Source: an uncultured Acidobacteriota bacterium (lineage in GTDB: Bacteria > Acidobacteriota > Terriglobia > Bryobacterales > Bryobacteraceae). Taken from it: a stretch of 64,000 nt of DNA. Each line of letters begins with the position of its first letter. Within the stretch, counting starts at the first letter, position 1. The notes beneath the pieces are model-generated. The model saw only the letters and a list, made by a program, of their open reading frames with translations. It was not told the origin of the DNA and made no database searches. Where the stretch lies: the NCBI GenBank assembly GCA_902826605.1, contig CADEFM010000009.1:62001-126000 (forward strand), read 5' to 3'. The position numbers were made by a program, and so were the translations under genes. Positions 27,771 to 35,765 of this stretch are shown here, in pieces.

Positions 27771-27825
27771 GACCGGCCAGTTTTCTGGAGTAAACCAGCC
27801 GGTCATTCAGGCGCGTTAGCGCCTG
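27771..27825. terminator. Two adjacent hairpins between convergent genes
   Basis: Two perfect 7-bp stems lie in the 134-base gap between the kinase gene and the convergent trpD: GACCGGC (27771-27777) with GCCGGTC (27798-27804), and CAGGCGC (27808-27814) with GCGCCTG (27819-27825) around a GTTA loop. They may stop transcription from both sides; no long U-tract follows either stem, so factor-independent termination is not certain. Confidence 0.5.
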
Positions 27826-27885
27826 ATCCTCCGATCATCGGTGTCTCTGCTCATTTGGATACGCGCAACTTTTGCCCAAAAGGGA

Positions 27886-28899
27886 TCAAGAAACGGGAAA
27901 GTTTTTTTGGAGTTTTTCAAGAACTCTGGCTGCCCGCCCGGAATCGATTGATTCCATTGCGGTTTTCATTCCCACAAGCGGGCCTGAAGCCAAGCCCGCA
28001 GCCATCAATCCGGCAGCAGCATTGACCAGAACGATATCCCGGCGGTGGCCCCTCTCTCCATTGAGAATCTCGCGGACCAGGCGCGCATTCTCGGCGGCGT
28101 CTCCACCCGCCAGCGCGTCGAGCGAGCCTAACGGAACGCCAAAATCCACCGGCGTCCATGTGTGTCTTTGCACGCGCCCGCTCCATACTTCGTAGACCTC
28201 CGTGGGCCCAGTGATACTAATCTCATCGAGTCCGTCTTGGCCATGGACAACATAAGAATGCGCCGTGCCCAGTTCACTCAAGGCCCCCGCCATAATTCGT
28301 GCGCTTTCCGAAGAGGGCGCGCCTACCACCAGATATTCTGTGCTGGCCGGATTCGTGAGCGGCCCAAGCGAGTTGAAAACAGTCCGCATTTTGAGTTCGC
28401 GGCGCGCGGGTTGCGCGAATTTCATCGCTGGATGCAGATTCGGCGCGTACAGAAAACCCAGGCCGATCTCGCGAATCGCGTTGGCGGCTTCATTCGGGGT
28501 CATGGCGATGCGGACACCAAGAGCTTCCAGCACGTCCGCGCTTCCCACCCGGCTCGAAATCGCGCGATTGCCGTGTTTGGCTACGTGCAGTCCAGCGCCT
28601 GCCAGCACCAGAGCGGTGATCGTAGAAATATTGAATGTGCCTGCCCCGTCGCCGCCGGTGCCGACGATATCGATGAGGTTGTGTCCCGCGTGGACGTGGA
28701 TGGATTTCTCCCGCATGGCGCGTGCTAGTCCAGCCAGTTCCGCGGAGGTCTCGCCTTTCATCCGAAGCGCGACGAGAAAACCGGCGATCACGGCGTCACT
28801 CGATTCGCCGGAAAGAATCATCTGCATGGCTTCGTGCGCTTGCACGGCGCTCAGATGTTCGCCCGACGCCACTACGTGAAGAAATGGGACAAGGGACAT
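27886..28899 (-). CDS. trpD: Anthranilate phosphoribosyltransferase
   Basis: TrpD joins anthranilate to PRPP in tryptophan synthesis. The 337-residue product is full length, with the PRPP-binding GTGGDGAGTFNIST motif, KHGNRAISSRVGSAD and the MKFAQPARRELKMRT region. The open frame extends upstream to 29037, but ATG 28899 matches the family N terminus (SLVPFLHVVASG). No other trp gene is in the window; it lies 80 bases downstream of pcaG on the same strand, an unusual place for a tryptophan gene. Confidence 0.93.
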   Translation of the reverse strand: MSLVPFLHVVASGEHLSAVQAHEAMQMILSGESSDAVIAGFLVALRMKGETSAELAGLARAMREKSIHVHAGHNLIDIVGTGGDGAGTFNISTITALVLAGAGLHVAKHGNRAISSRVGSADVLEALGVRIAMTPNEAANAIREIGLGFLYAPNLHPAMKFAQPARRELKMRTVFNSLGPLTNPASTEYLVVGAPSSESARIMAGALSELGTAHSYVVHGQDGLDEISITGPTEVYEVWSGRVQRHTWTPVDFGVPLGSLDALAGGDAAENARLVREILNGERGHRRDIVLVNAAAGLMAAGLASGPLVGMKTAMESIDSGRAARVLEKLQKNFPVS

Positions 28900-28979
28900 G
28901 GAATTATCCAGGATAGCGGAATGGAGCAACTCACCATTCCTCAAGACCTTTCCGATGAATTGCAGGAAGTCCGGCAGGA

Positions 28980-29561
28980 TTACCAGTCGAAGAACACCGT
29001 CTCTCCTTCGCCGCACAGACGAATCTCGAAGCGCCATAGCTCTCGGCGTTTGCGATCCGGATAGGCCAAAAGTGTCGAGCGGCGTTCCTCGGGGACTTGT
29101 GCCAAAACGGAGTCCAGCTTATTTGCGGGGTCCCCGGCGAAATAAATGCGCGTGTACAAGTGCAGCAAAACTCCGCGTGCGAAAACGATGACGTTGATAT
29201 GCGGAGCCTGCAACCCGCCGTCCGGCCCAGCAACGCGGCCAGGCTTCACCGTGGTGAAAGCCGCTTCTCCTTCGGCATTGGTACCCAAACGTCCGAAGCC
29301 GCTGAACGCGGGATCCGGATTGCGGGCTTGCATATCTTCAGGATGCTGGTACTTCCCGCTGGCGTCGGCTTGCCACAATTCCACCATGGCATCGGCGACA
29401 CTTTGGCTCTCACCATCCACAACGTGCACCACCAGTTCGATGCGTTCGCCAATTGCACCGCTCTGCGCCATCACCCCGAGAGCCGTGTTCGTCGTCAACG
29501 CAAATGCATAGAATGGACCGATAGTTTGCGATGCCGATGCAATAAGCGAACGTTCACTCAC
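28980..29561 (-). CDS. pcaG: Protocatechuate 3,4-dioxygenase, alpha subunit-like
   Basis: A 193-residue member of the intradiol dioxygenase family, resembling PcaG, the non-catalytic subunit that pairs with PcaH to cleave protocatechuate to 3-carboxy-cis,cis-muconate. The TIGPFY start, VELWQADASGKYQHP and APHINVIVFARG segments are characteristic. Iron ligands are partly absent, as expected for alpha. The GTG start at 29561 overlaps the pcaH stop by four bases (GTGA), which settles the start. Confidence 0.88.
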   Translation of the reverse strand: MSERSLIASASQTIGPFYAFALTTNTALGVMAQSGAIGERIELVVHVVDGESQSVADAMVELWQADASGKYQHPEDMQARNPDPAFSGFGRLGTNAEGEAAFTTVKPGRVAGPDGGLQAPHINVIVFARGVLLHLYTRIYFAGDPANKLDSVLAQVPEERRSTLLAYPDRKRRELWRFEIRLCGEGETVFFDW

Positions 29562-30262
29562 TTTCCAGCGTCCTCGAAGGGAGTCGCACCGCTGCCGCGC
29601 AGAACAATATCCCATTTGAACCCCAACGCCCGTTCCGGCACGGTAGTTTCCAGATCAAATCGCGAAATCAAGCGGCGGCGCGCGTCTTCATCGGGAATGG
29701 ATTGCATGATCGGGTCGAAATCAAACAGTGGATCGCCCGGGAAATACATCTGCGTAATCAGACGCGTCAACAATGACGGGCCAAACAAAGAAAAGTGAAT
29801 ATGCGCCGGACGCCATGCGTTGTAATGGTTCCCCCACGGATAGGAACCCGGCCGAATGGTCACGAACCGGTATTCGCCTTCGTCATCGGTCATGGCACGT
29901 CCACTGCCGATAAAATTCGGATCGAGAGGCGCGGGATGCTGATCCACGGGGTGGTTATAACGTCCCGCTGCATTGGCCTGCCAGATTTCCACCAGTGTGT
30001 TGCGAACCGGGCGGCCATCTTCATCCAGAACACGGCCCGAAAGATGGATGCGCTGGCCCAGCGGTTCTTCGGCGAAATGGCAGGTAAGGTCATTGTCGCT
30101 TTCACCGATGGGGTTGTCACCGCAGAGGGGTCCGGTGAGTTCGGAAAGCGTTTGCGGAATCTGAATCAATGGCTGGCGCGGATTCCGGAGAAGCGTGCTG
30201 CGGTAGGCATCGTGGCGGCGATTGGGTTGCGTTCCAGGCAATGTTCTCTTATACGAATGCAT
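29558..30262 (-). CDS. pcaH: Protocatechuate 3,4-dioxygenase, beta subunit-like
   Basis: A 234-residue intradiol dioxygenase with the full set of Fe(III) ligands at the spacing known for PcaH: Tyr102 (GRYNHP), Tyr141 (GSYPWG), His154 and His156 (RPAHIHFS). It cleaves the ring of protocatechuate between the two hydroxyls, the entry step of the beta-ketoadipate pathway. It is coupled to pcaG. The later pathway genes (pcaB, C, D, I, J, F) are not in the window. The gene upstream encodes a PepSY membrane protein ending 16 bases before. Confidence 0.92.
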   Translation of the reverse strand: MHSYKRTLPGTQPNRRHDAYRSTLLRNPRQPLIQIPQTLSELTGPLCGDNPIGESDNDLTCHFAEEPLGQRIHLSGRVLDEDGRPVRNTLVEIWQANAAGRYNHPVDQHPAPLDPNFIGSGRAMTDDEGEYRFVTIRPGSYPWGNHYNAWRPAHIHFSLFGPSLLTRLITQMYFPGDPLFDFDPIMQSIPDEDARRRLISRFDLETTVPERALGFKWDIVLRGSGATPFEDAGK

Positions 30263-30278
30263 CTCGGTTCAAAGAAAC

Positions 30279-31817
30279 TCATGCTACCAGTTTTCGCTGC
30301 CGCATCTTTTGCCGCAGCCTGCGCCATCCGATGACCACTGAGGTGATGCACAAAAACGTGCCTCCCGCCATCAGCGTCAACACCGTGATGTCCCATGCGG
30401 GGCGGTTTCTGTAGAGCCACGGAAGATCCATCGAATGCAGCCCGTGATACAGCCAGCGCGCCAGGCGCGAGCGGCGGTCATAACTGTCCACAACCCGTGC
30501 GGTTTTCAAATCCACGTAGTAGAGGGACTGCTCTGGATCGTCCAGTCGCACAAACAACACGGGCAGGGGTTTCAGGAAATGCCTGTCGATGTAGTACGGT
30601 TCGTATTGCGTGACGCGGCGTGTTTCGGCGACTTGATACGGCGCGGCCGTCGCCGAGATGGAATTCACAATATCGCTCGCGTCAAATTCGTCCCGGGCCG
30701 CAAGACCGACTGGAAAAATCCGCGACCGATCTGGAGACTCTTTCGCCAGATAGACGGCGCGTCCGAGAACGTACGCCATTTCCAGTTCTTTGTACTGCCC
30801 CGCACGAAGCACGTCACGCGGATGCATGCCCGTGAACATCTGTTGCTGCCAACCATCCGCGCGAAGCATCCGCACGGGGCCTTCCGCCGCCCTGCCTGCC
30901 GACCAGGATAATGGGTTCATCGAAAACAGTCCGCTCAGAACCCAGGTGGTAGTCACAAGTCCAAAGATTAGTCCGAAAATCGTGTGCAGGCGTTTTTGCC
31001 CGGTGTAAGGAATGCTGGATCTGCCTGTCGGGAAGCGATAGCGTTTGACTGAGGGGGAATAGAGCCACAACCCAACGGCGATTCCCAATAGCGACATCAC
31101 CGTTCCTATGGCAGCGAGCCATATCACAGTATTGCTCCAAACTCGTGCGCTTCGGCGGAGCGGTGTGAAGTAGAGCCAGTGCGGGATTGCCCCGAAATAT
31201 GCTCCGATGCGCGAGCCGCGCGTGGTGTGCTGGACCACCTCGCCTGTTGTCTGCGAAACATAGACCTCCTCACCGTTGGGCCACACATGTTTCCAGTAAG
31301 GTGCGGCGCGCCCGATCTGCGGAAGCACAGTCCATTGGTCCAACTCGGACGTGGGGAATGTGATCGCACGGTCCTCCCTACGAGTCCAAGCGGAAGCAAT
31401 GCGCACTGCCGTCTCCTGCGAAATTGTGTTGACTACTTCACCTGTGTCCGCGAACACAGCCATTGGGTCGCGTCCGAATCGAAAACGATACACAGGACGT
31501 CCGTCCAGGGACGCAAGCCGGACTTGGGTGGGCGCGCCGGCCGGCTGCAATTTTTCGAACGCCTGCGCCGGCCACAACACCACGCGGGAAGCGTCCAATA
31601 CTGGTGCTCGTAGCAACTGCTCCCGTACAGTCACTAATGGAAAATCCCAATACATGAGAACGATCCCCGAAATGAACCACATCGCGAACAGGATGCAGAA
31701 AAACACTCCCATCCACCGGTGCGTCAGAATCGTGAATTTGCGCAACTGGACCACGAAAGTTCCCACATTGCGAGAGCTTAACACGGTCCTTAAAAAGCGC
31801 TGCGCGGGACGGGTCAA
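30279..31817 (-). CDS. PepSY-associated transmembrane protein
   Basis: A 512-residue protein of the PepSY-TM family with four membrane helices: one near residues 30-58 (LTHRWMGVFFCILFAMWFIS), two in the middle (VIWLAAIGTVMSLLGIAVGL; LHTIFGLIFGLVTTTWVLSG) and one near the C terminus. The loop after the first helix carries PepSY-like beta regions. Members often accompany siderophore uptake and may be membrane reductases. It lies 16 bases upstream of the iron-dependent pcaHG, suggesting co-transcription; a link to iron supply is inference. Confidence 0.85.
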   Translation of the reverse strand: MTRPAQRFLRTVLSSRNVGTFVVQLRKFTILTHRWMGVFFCILFAMWFISGIVLMYWDFPLVTVREQLLRAPVLDASRVVLWPAQAFEKLQPAGAPTQVRLASLDGRPVYRFRFGRDPMAVFADTGEVVNTISQETAVRIASAWTRREDRAITFPTSELDQWTVLPQIGRAAPYWKHVWPNGEEVYVSQTTGEVVQHTTRGSRIGAYFGAIPHWLYFTPLRRSARVWSNTVIWLAAIGTVMSLLGIAVGLWLYSPSVKRYRFPTGRSSIPYTGQKRLHTIFGLIFGLVTTTWVLSGLFSMNPLSWSAGRAAEGPVRMLRADGWQQQMFTGMHPRDVLRAGQYKELEMAYVLGRAVYLAKESPDRSRIFPVGLAARDEFDASDIVNSISATAAPYQVAETRRVTQYEPYYIDRHFLKPLPVLFVRLDDPEQSLYYVDLKTARVVDSYDRRSRLARWLYHGLHSMDLPWLYRNRPAWDITVLTLMAGGTFLCITSVVIGWRRLRQKMRQRKLVA

Positions 31818-31863
31818 CTAGTGGTTAGTGACCGGTCAGTGACCGTTAGTTATCAGCGGCTTG

Positions 31864-32409
31864 CTACTCGGAATCCCGGTATGTGCCCTTGGCCTTGGCG
31901 ACTTCCCGGAGGGTCGGATAAAACTGCACGAAGGTCGTATCGACAGAACCATTTTTTTCGTGGCACGAATAACAGTCTGCGGATTTCGGGAACGATTTGC
32001 CGTTCTGGCCGCTTGCATCAAAGCCGTAAAACGCCCAACCGCCTTTCGCCGCATCTTTGACGTGAGCTTCAATGGCGACGACATTCGTTTGCACGCGCCC
32101 ATCCTTGTTGATGGAAACACGGCTATCGGACGCCCGAATTTCGAGAATCAGAGTGGTCTTGTCCGGCCACTTCCCACTTTTCACGAATTGCCGGTAAGCG
32201 GCGGGGTTGACGAACACGTTTTCAAAGCGTGGATTCGCGGCCGACCCGCCATTCTCTCCGTAAACCATATTCAACCCCGCGCTGAGAAAGGTCCACTCGC
32301 GGTAGTCCTTCGGCAGGATCATGATGCCCTCCTTTGAGTACGCTACGCTGCCGGTTTGGGCGAGCATAGCGATGCTAACGGCGACAAAAAGCAATGCGCG
32401 GAAAATCAT
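31864..32409 (-). CDS. Cytochrome P460-family protein
   Basis: A 181-residue exported c-type cytochrome of the P460 family. A signal peptide (IFRALLFVAVSIAMLAQTGS) precedes MILPKDYREWTFLSAGL, a family motif, and the haem-binding site CYSCH lies near the C terminus with FVQFYPTLRE after it. P460 proteins bind haem cross-linked to lysine and oxidise hydroxylamine or have peroxidase-like roles; which applies here is unknown. The frame extends upstream to 32538 inside the LytTR gene, but ATG 32409 (or GTG 32415) places the signal peptide at the start. Confidence 0.85.
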   Translation of the reverse strand: MIFRALLFVAVSIAMLAQTGSVAYSKEGIMILPKDYREWTFLSAGLNMVYGENGGSAANPRFENVFVNPAAYRQFVKSGKWPDKTTLILEIRASDSRVSINKDGRVQTNVVAIEAHVKDAAKGGWAFYGFDASGQNGKSFPKSADCYSCHEKNGSVDTTFVQFYPTLREVAKAKGTYRDSE

Positions 32410-32432
32410 GTTCACGATGCTACCACGCGGGT

Positions 32433-33239
32433 TCACAGTTTTAGTAGCGAACGCAGCCGCTTGGTCTGTACGCGGCTCACGGGGATCTCGGTCTGCTTCT
32501 TGTCGTCCATCCGTAGCTGGAAGCTGGATTTGAACCACGGAATCACTTCCTTAATGCGGTTAATGTTCACAAGGTATGATCGGTGCACACGCCAAAACAT
32601 GTCCGGATCCAGGTTCGATTGCAGTTCCTCAATAGTCCGGTAATTCGATTGTCCCTCGACGTGAGTGGCTACCACGGTGATCAAGCCATCGTCGATGGTG
32701 GCGTAGACCACGTCGGCCGCGTCCACGATTAAATTGCGCTGATTACTGCGCACCAGCAGCTTGGTGCGCTGCAGAGAGGGCTTGGATGCCGCGGTGTCCG
32801 GTTGGGGCACGCGATGCTTTTCGGCGATCGCCTTGCGGGCGCGCTCAACGGCCGCCGCCAGCCGCTCCCGCTCCACCGGTTTTAGCAGATAGTCCAGCGC
32901 CTCCAAGCGGAACGCCTCCACGGCATATTGATCGAAGGCCGTGGCCATGACGAAATGCGGAAGGGGTACGCCTTTTTCGCGCAGCTTGCGGATCACGCTC
33001 ATGCCATCGAGACCCGGTATCTGTACGTCCATGAAAACGAGGTCCGGCTCCAGGTCCTCGATCAGCTTGGCGGCTTCGATCCCGTTGGACGCAGTGGCGA
33101 TGATCTCGATGTCCGGGAATTCTTTGAGCTGGTATGCCAGCTCTTCGGAAGCCAATTGTTCGTCATCCACCAGCAGGGCGGCGATGGCCTGCGCGGGATG
33201 GACCTGCATGGCGGCGCCGGCAGTCGCGCGATTCACCAT
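32433..33239 (-). CDS. LytTR-family response regulator
   Basis: A 268-residue two-domain regulator. The receiver domain (residues ~14-130) has ALLVDDEQLASEELA with the acidic pair, LVFMDVQIPGLDG with the phospho-acceptor Asp, and LKPVERERL with the conserved Lys. The LytTR DNA-binding domain (~165-268) has FWRVHRSYLVNINRI and the C-terminal IPVSRVQTKRLRSLL. No histidine kinase gene is in the window, so its partner must be elsewhere. It is divergent from the inositol-phosphate synthase gene. Confidence 0.93.
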   Translation of the reverse strand: MVNRATAGAAMQVHPAQAIAALLVDDEQLASEELAYQLKEFPDIEIIATASNGIEAAKLIEDLEPDLVFMDVQIPGLDGMSVIRKLREKGVPLPHFVMATAFDQYAVEAFRLEALDYLLKPVERERLAAAVERARKAIAEKHRVPQPDTAASKPSLQRTKLLVRSNQRNLIVDAADVVYATIDDGLITVVATHVEGQSNYRTIEELQSNLDPDMFWRVHRSYLVNINRIKEVIPWFKSSFQLRMDDKKQTEIPVSRVQTKRLRSLLKL

Positions 33240-33363
33240 AGAAGGCTAGTATAGCGTGCTACCATAGCTTGAGATAAGCGATTTCTTCACGGTCCTGCCA
33301 CACGCTTGCCGCGTAAGAACCCGGCATCTGATAAAGATCTAAGTCGCAAGGAGTACACTCGCG

Positions 33364-34686
33364 TTGCCCACTACAGACAACGTTCAGATTGCGCCCGCCA
33401 AAGGGAAACTGGGCATCTTGATTCCCGGCATTGGCGCCGTGTCCACTACATTTATCGCGGGCGTCGAAGCCATCAAACGCGGCGCTGGACTGCCGGTCGG
33501 CTCGCTCACCCAAATGGCCACTATTCGCCTGGGCAAACGCACCGACAACCGCTCCCCCAAGATCAAGGACTTCCTTCCGCTGGCCGGTTTGGACGATTTG
33601 GTCTTCGGAGGCTGGGACATTTACGAAGACACCGCATATGAGGCGGCGGTCAACGCCAAGGTGCTGGAACCCGCGCTTCTCCAACAGGTCAAGGACCCGC
33701 TTTCATTGATCAAGCCGATGAAGGCCGTCTTCGATCAGGAATACGTCAAGCGCATCAACGGGCCGAACGTGAAAAACAAGGGCTCCAAGATGGACAAGGC
33801 GCAGGAACTGATCGCCGATATCGCGCAGTTCAAGGACTCCACCGGGGCGGACCGCTGCGTGATGATCTGGTGCGGTTCCACCGAAGTGTTCCACCGGCCA
33901 GCCGAAGTGCATTCAACGCTCGAAAAATTCGAGAAAGGCCTGTGTGAGAACGACCCGGAAATCGCCCCCAGCCAGATTTACGCTTACGCGGCGCTGAAGT
34001 CCGGCATCCCCCACGCCAATGGCGCTCCGAATCTGACCACGGACGTCCCGGCTCTGCTGGGATTGGCGCGTGATCGCAATATTCCGATCTGCGGCAAGGA
34101 TTTTAAAACCGGTCAGACATTCATGAAGACGCTGCTCGCGCCCGGTTTCAAGGCGCGCATGCTAGGGATCAACGGCTGGTTCTCGACCAACATTCTGGGC
34201 AATCGCGACGGCGAAGTACTGGAAGATCCCGGTTCATTCAAGAGCAAAGAAGAAACCAAACTCAGCGTCCTGGATCAGATTCTTCAGCCCAAACTGTATC
34301 CGGAACTGTACGAAAATCTGTATCACGCCGTGCGCATCAACTATTACCCGCCGCGTGGCGACGCCAAAGAAGGCTGGGACAATATCGACATCTTCGGATG
34401 GCTCGGTTATCCCATGCAGATCAAGGTGGATTTCCTGTGCCGCGATTCGATTCTAGCTGCTCCTCTGGTGCTGGATCTGGTGCTGTTCCTGGATCTGGCA
34501 CAACGCGCCGGCATGAAAGGCGGCATTCAGGAATGGCTGTCGTTTTATTTCAAGGCGCCGATGACAGCGCCGGGCCTGTATCCCGAGCATGATATTTTCA
34601 TTCAGCTAATGAAGCTGAAGAACACGCTGCGCTGGATGCGCGGCGAAGATCTGATCACGCATCTGGGCCTTGAATACTACGATTAG
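33364..34686 (+). CDS. ino1: Inositol-3-phosphate synthase
   Basis: The 440-residue enzyme converts glucose 6-phosphate to 1L-myo-inositol 1-phosphate with NAD+. It shows LGILIPGIGAVSTTFIAG (NAD-binding start), FGGWDIYEDTAYEAA, IPICGKDFKTGQTFMKT with the catalytic lysines and INGWFSTNILGNRDG. The start is TTG 33364 with AAGGAG ten bases upstream. The product could feed inositol phospholipids or other inositol compounds; the epimerase gene 23 bases downstream is probably co-transcribed. Confidence 0.93.
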   Translation: MPTTDNVQIAPAKGKLGILIPGIGAVSTTFIAGVEAIKRGAGLPVGSLTQMATIRLGKRTDNRSPKIKDFLPLAGLDDLVFGGWDIYEDTAYEAAVNAKVLEPALLQQVKDPLSLIKPMKAVFDQEYVKRINGPNVKNKGSKMDKAQELIADIAQFKDSTGADRCVMIWCGSTEVFHRPAEVHSTLEKFEKGLCENDPEIAPSQIYAYAALKSGIPHANGAPNLTTDVPALLGLARDRNIPICGKDFKTGQTFMKTLLAPGFKARMLGINGWFSTNILGNRDGEVLEDPGSFKSKEETKLSVLDQILQPKLYPELYENLYHAVRINYYPPRGDAKEGWDNIDIFGWLGYPMQIKVDFLCRDSILAAPLVLDLVLFLDLAQRAGMKGGIQEWLSFYFKAPMTAPGLYPEHDIFIQLMKLKNTLRWMRGEDLITHLGLEYYD

Positions 34687-34709
34687 TCCGCGGAAAACGT
34701 AATTCGCCC

Positions 34710-35708
34710 ATGCACTGTCTGGTCATCGGAGGCACTCAGTTCATTGGACGGATGTTGGTGCCTGAGCTTCTCGAAGCGGGCCACTCCGTCACGGTGTTGC
34801 ATCGCCAGGAAAATCACGGATACGGCCGGCGCGTCAAGAACCTTATTGCCGACCGCAACAATGGCGCGCAAATGAAAGCAGCTCTCGCCGGGAAGAAGTT
34901 CGACGCCGTTTTTGACAACGTGTATGACTGGCAGCGCGGCACCACCGCGGCACAGGTGGAGGCGACCGTCCGCGCCATTCAAGGCCCTCTGCAGCGCTAT
35001 ATTTTCATGTCCAGTGTCGCGGCGTACGGCGACGGATTGAATCACCACGAAGGCGACGCGCTGGCCCCCGACGACGCGATGGATCTCTACACGCGCAATA
35101 AAGCGACCACCGAACGCGCGCTGTTTCGCCTGCACCAGCGTGTGGGACTGCCTGTGGTCACGCTGCGTCCGCCGTTCATTTACGGCCCCGGCAATCCAAT
35201 GTACCGCGAAGCGTATTTCTGGGACCGCATGCGGGCCGGGCGCACCATTATTGTCCCGGGTGACGGACGCCGCCTGATGCAATTCGTCTATGTGAAAGAC
35301 GTGGTGCATGCGGCGATGAAAGTGCTGGTGGAACCGAACGCCGTAGGCCACGCCTTCAACATTGCGAACGCCCGTCCCATTTCGCAGACCGAACTCGTCG
35401 AGGCCCTCGCCAGAATCTGCCGCAAGCCGCCGAATTACGTGCGCATCCCCCGCCAGTATTTGCTGCGCAAGGGCGGGCATCCCATGGGTCCCAAACTGTA
35501 CTATGGTGTGTATCTCGATATGCCCCCCATCACACAAGTGACCGCCAAAGCCCAGCGCGTGCTGAAGTTCAAACCCACCGATTTCGTAGCGGGTCTGAAG
35601 GAAACATACAAGTGGTACCTGAGGCATCCCACGTTACCCAAGCCGGATTATCGATTTGAGGATTCGCTGCTTGAAGACGCGCCGGTTATTGCGCAAAGCA
35701 AGGCCTGA
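34710..35708 (+). CDS. NAD-dependent epimerase/dehydratase (CSP41-like SDR)
   Basis: A 332-residue extended short-chain dehydrogenase. The N-terminal VIGGTQFIGRMLVPELL is the atypical GxxxFxG dinucleotide motif found in CSP41-like and related epimerases; YIFMSSVAAYGDG and MDLYTRNKATTERAL (Ser and the YxxxK-like TRNK) form the active-site area, and a FIYGPGNPMY loop follows. The substrate is not evident. Co-orientation and short spacing with the inositol-phosphate synthase suggest linked sugar or cyclitol metabolism. Confidence 0.85.
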   Translation: MHCLVIGGTQFIGRMLVPELLEAGHSVTVLHRQENHGYGRRVKNLIADRNNGAQMKAALAGKKFDAVFDNVYDWQRGTTAAQVEATVRAIQGPLQRYIFMSSVAAYGDGLNHHEGDALAPDDAMDLYTRNKATTERALFRLHQRVGLPVVTLRPPFIYGPGNPMYREAYFWDRMRAGRTIIVPGDGRRLMQFVYVKDVVHAAMKVLVEPNAVGHAFNIANARPISQTELVEALARICRKPPNYVRIPRQYLLRKGGHPMGPKLYYGVYLDMPPITQVTAKAQRVLKFKPTDFVAGLKETYKWYLRHPTLPKPDYRFEDSLLEDAPVIAQSKA

Positions 35709-35765
35709 CCAACGGCACAATTCACACCCACTGGGTATTGAACCGAGAAAGGATCTCGTAGCTTG

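Noticed and set aside
34683..35627. A 314-codon minus-strand open frame opposite the epimerase gene
   Set aside because: The plus-strand protein has a full SDR fold; the antisense product has no domain, signal or conserved motif.
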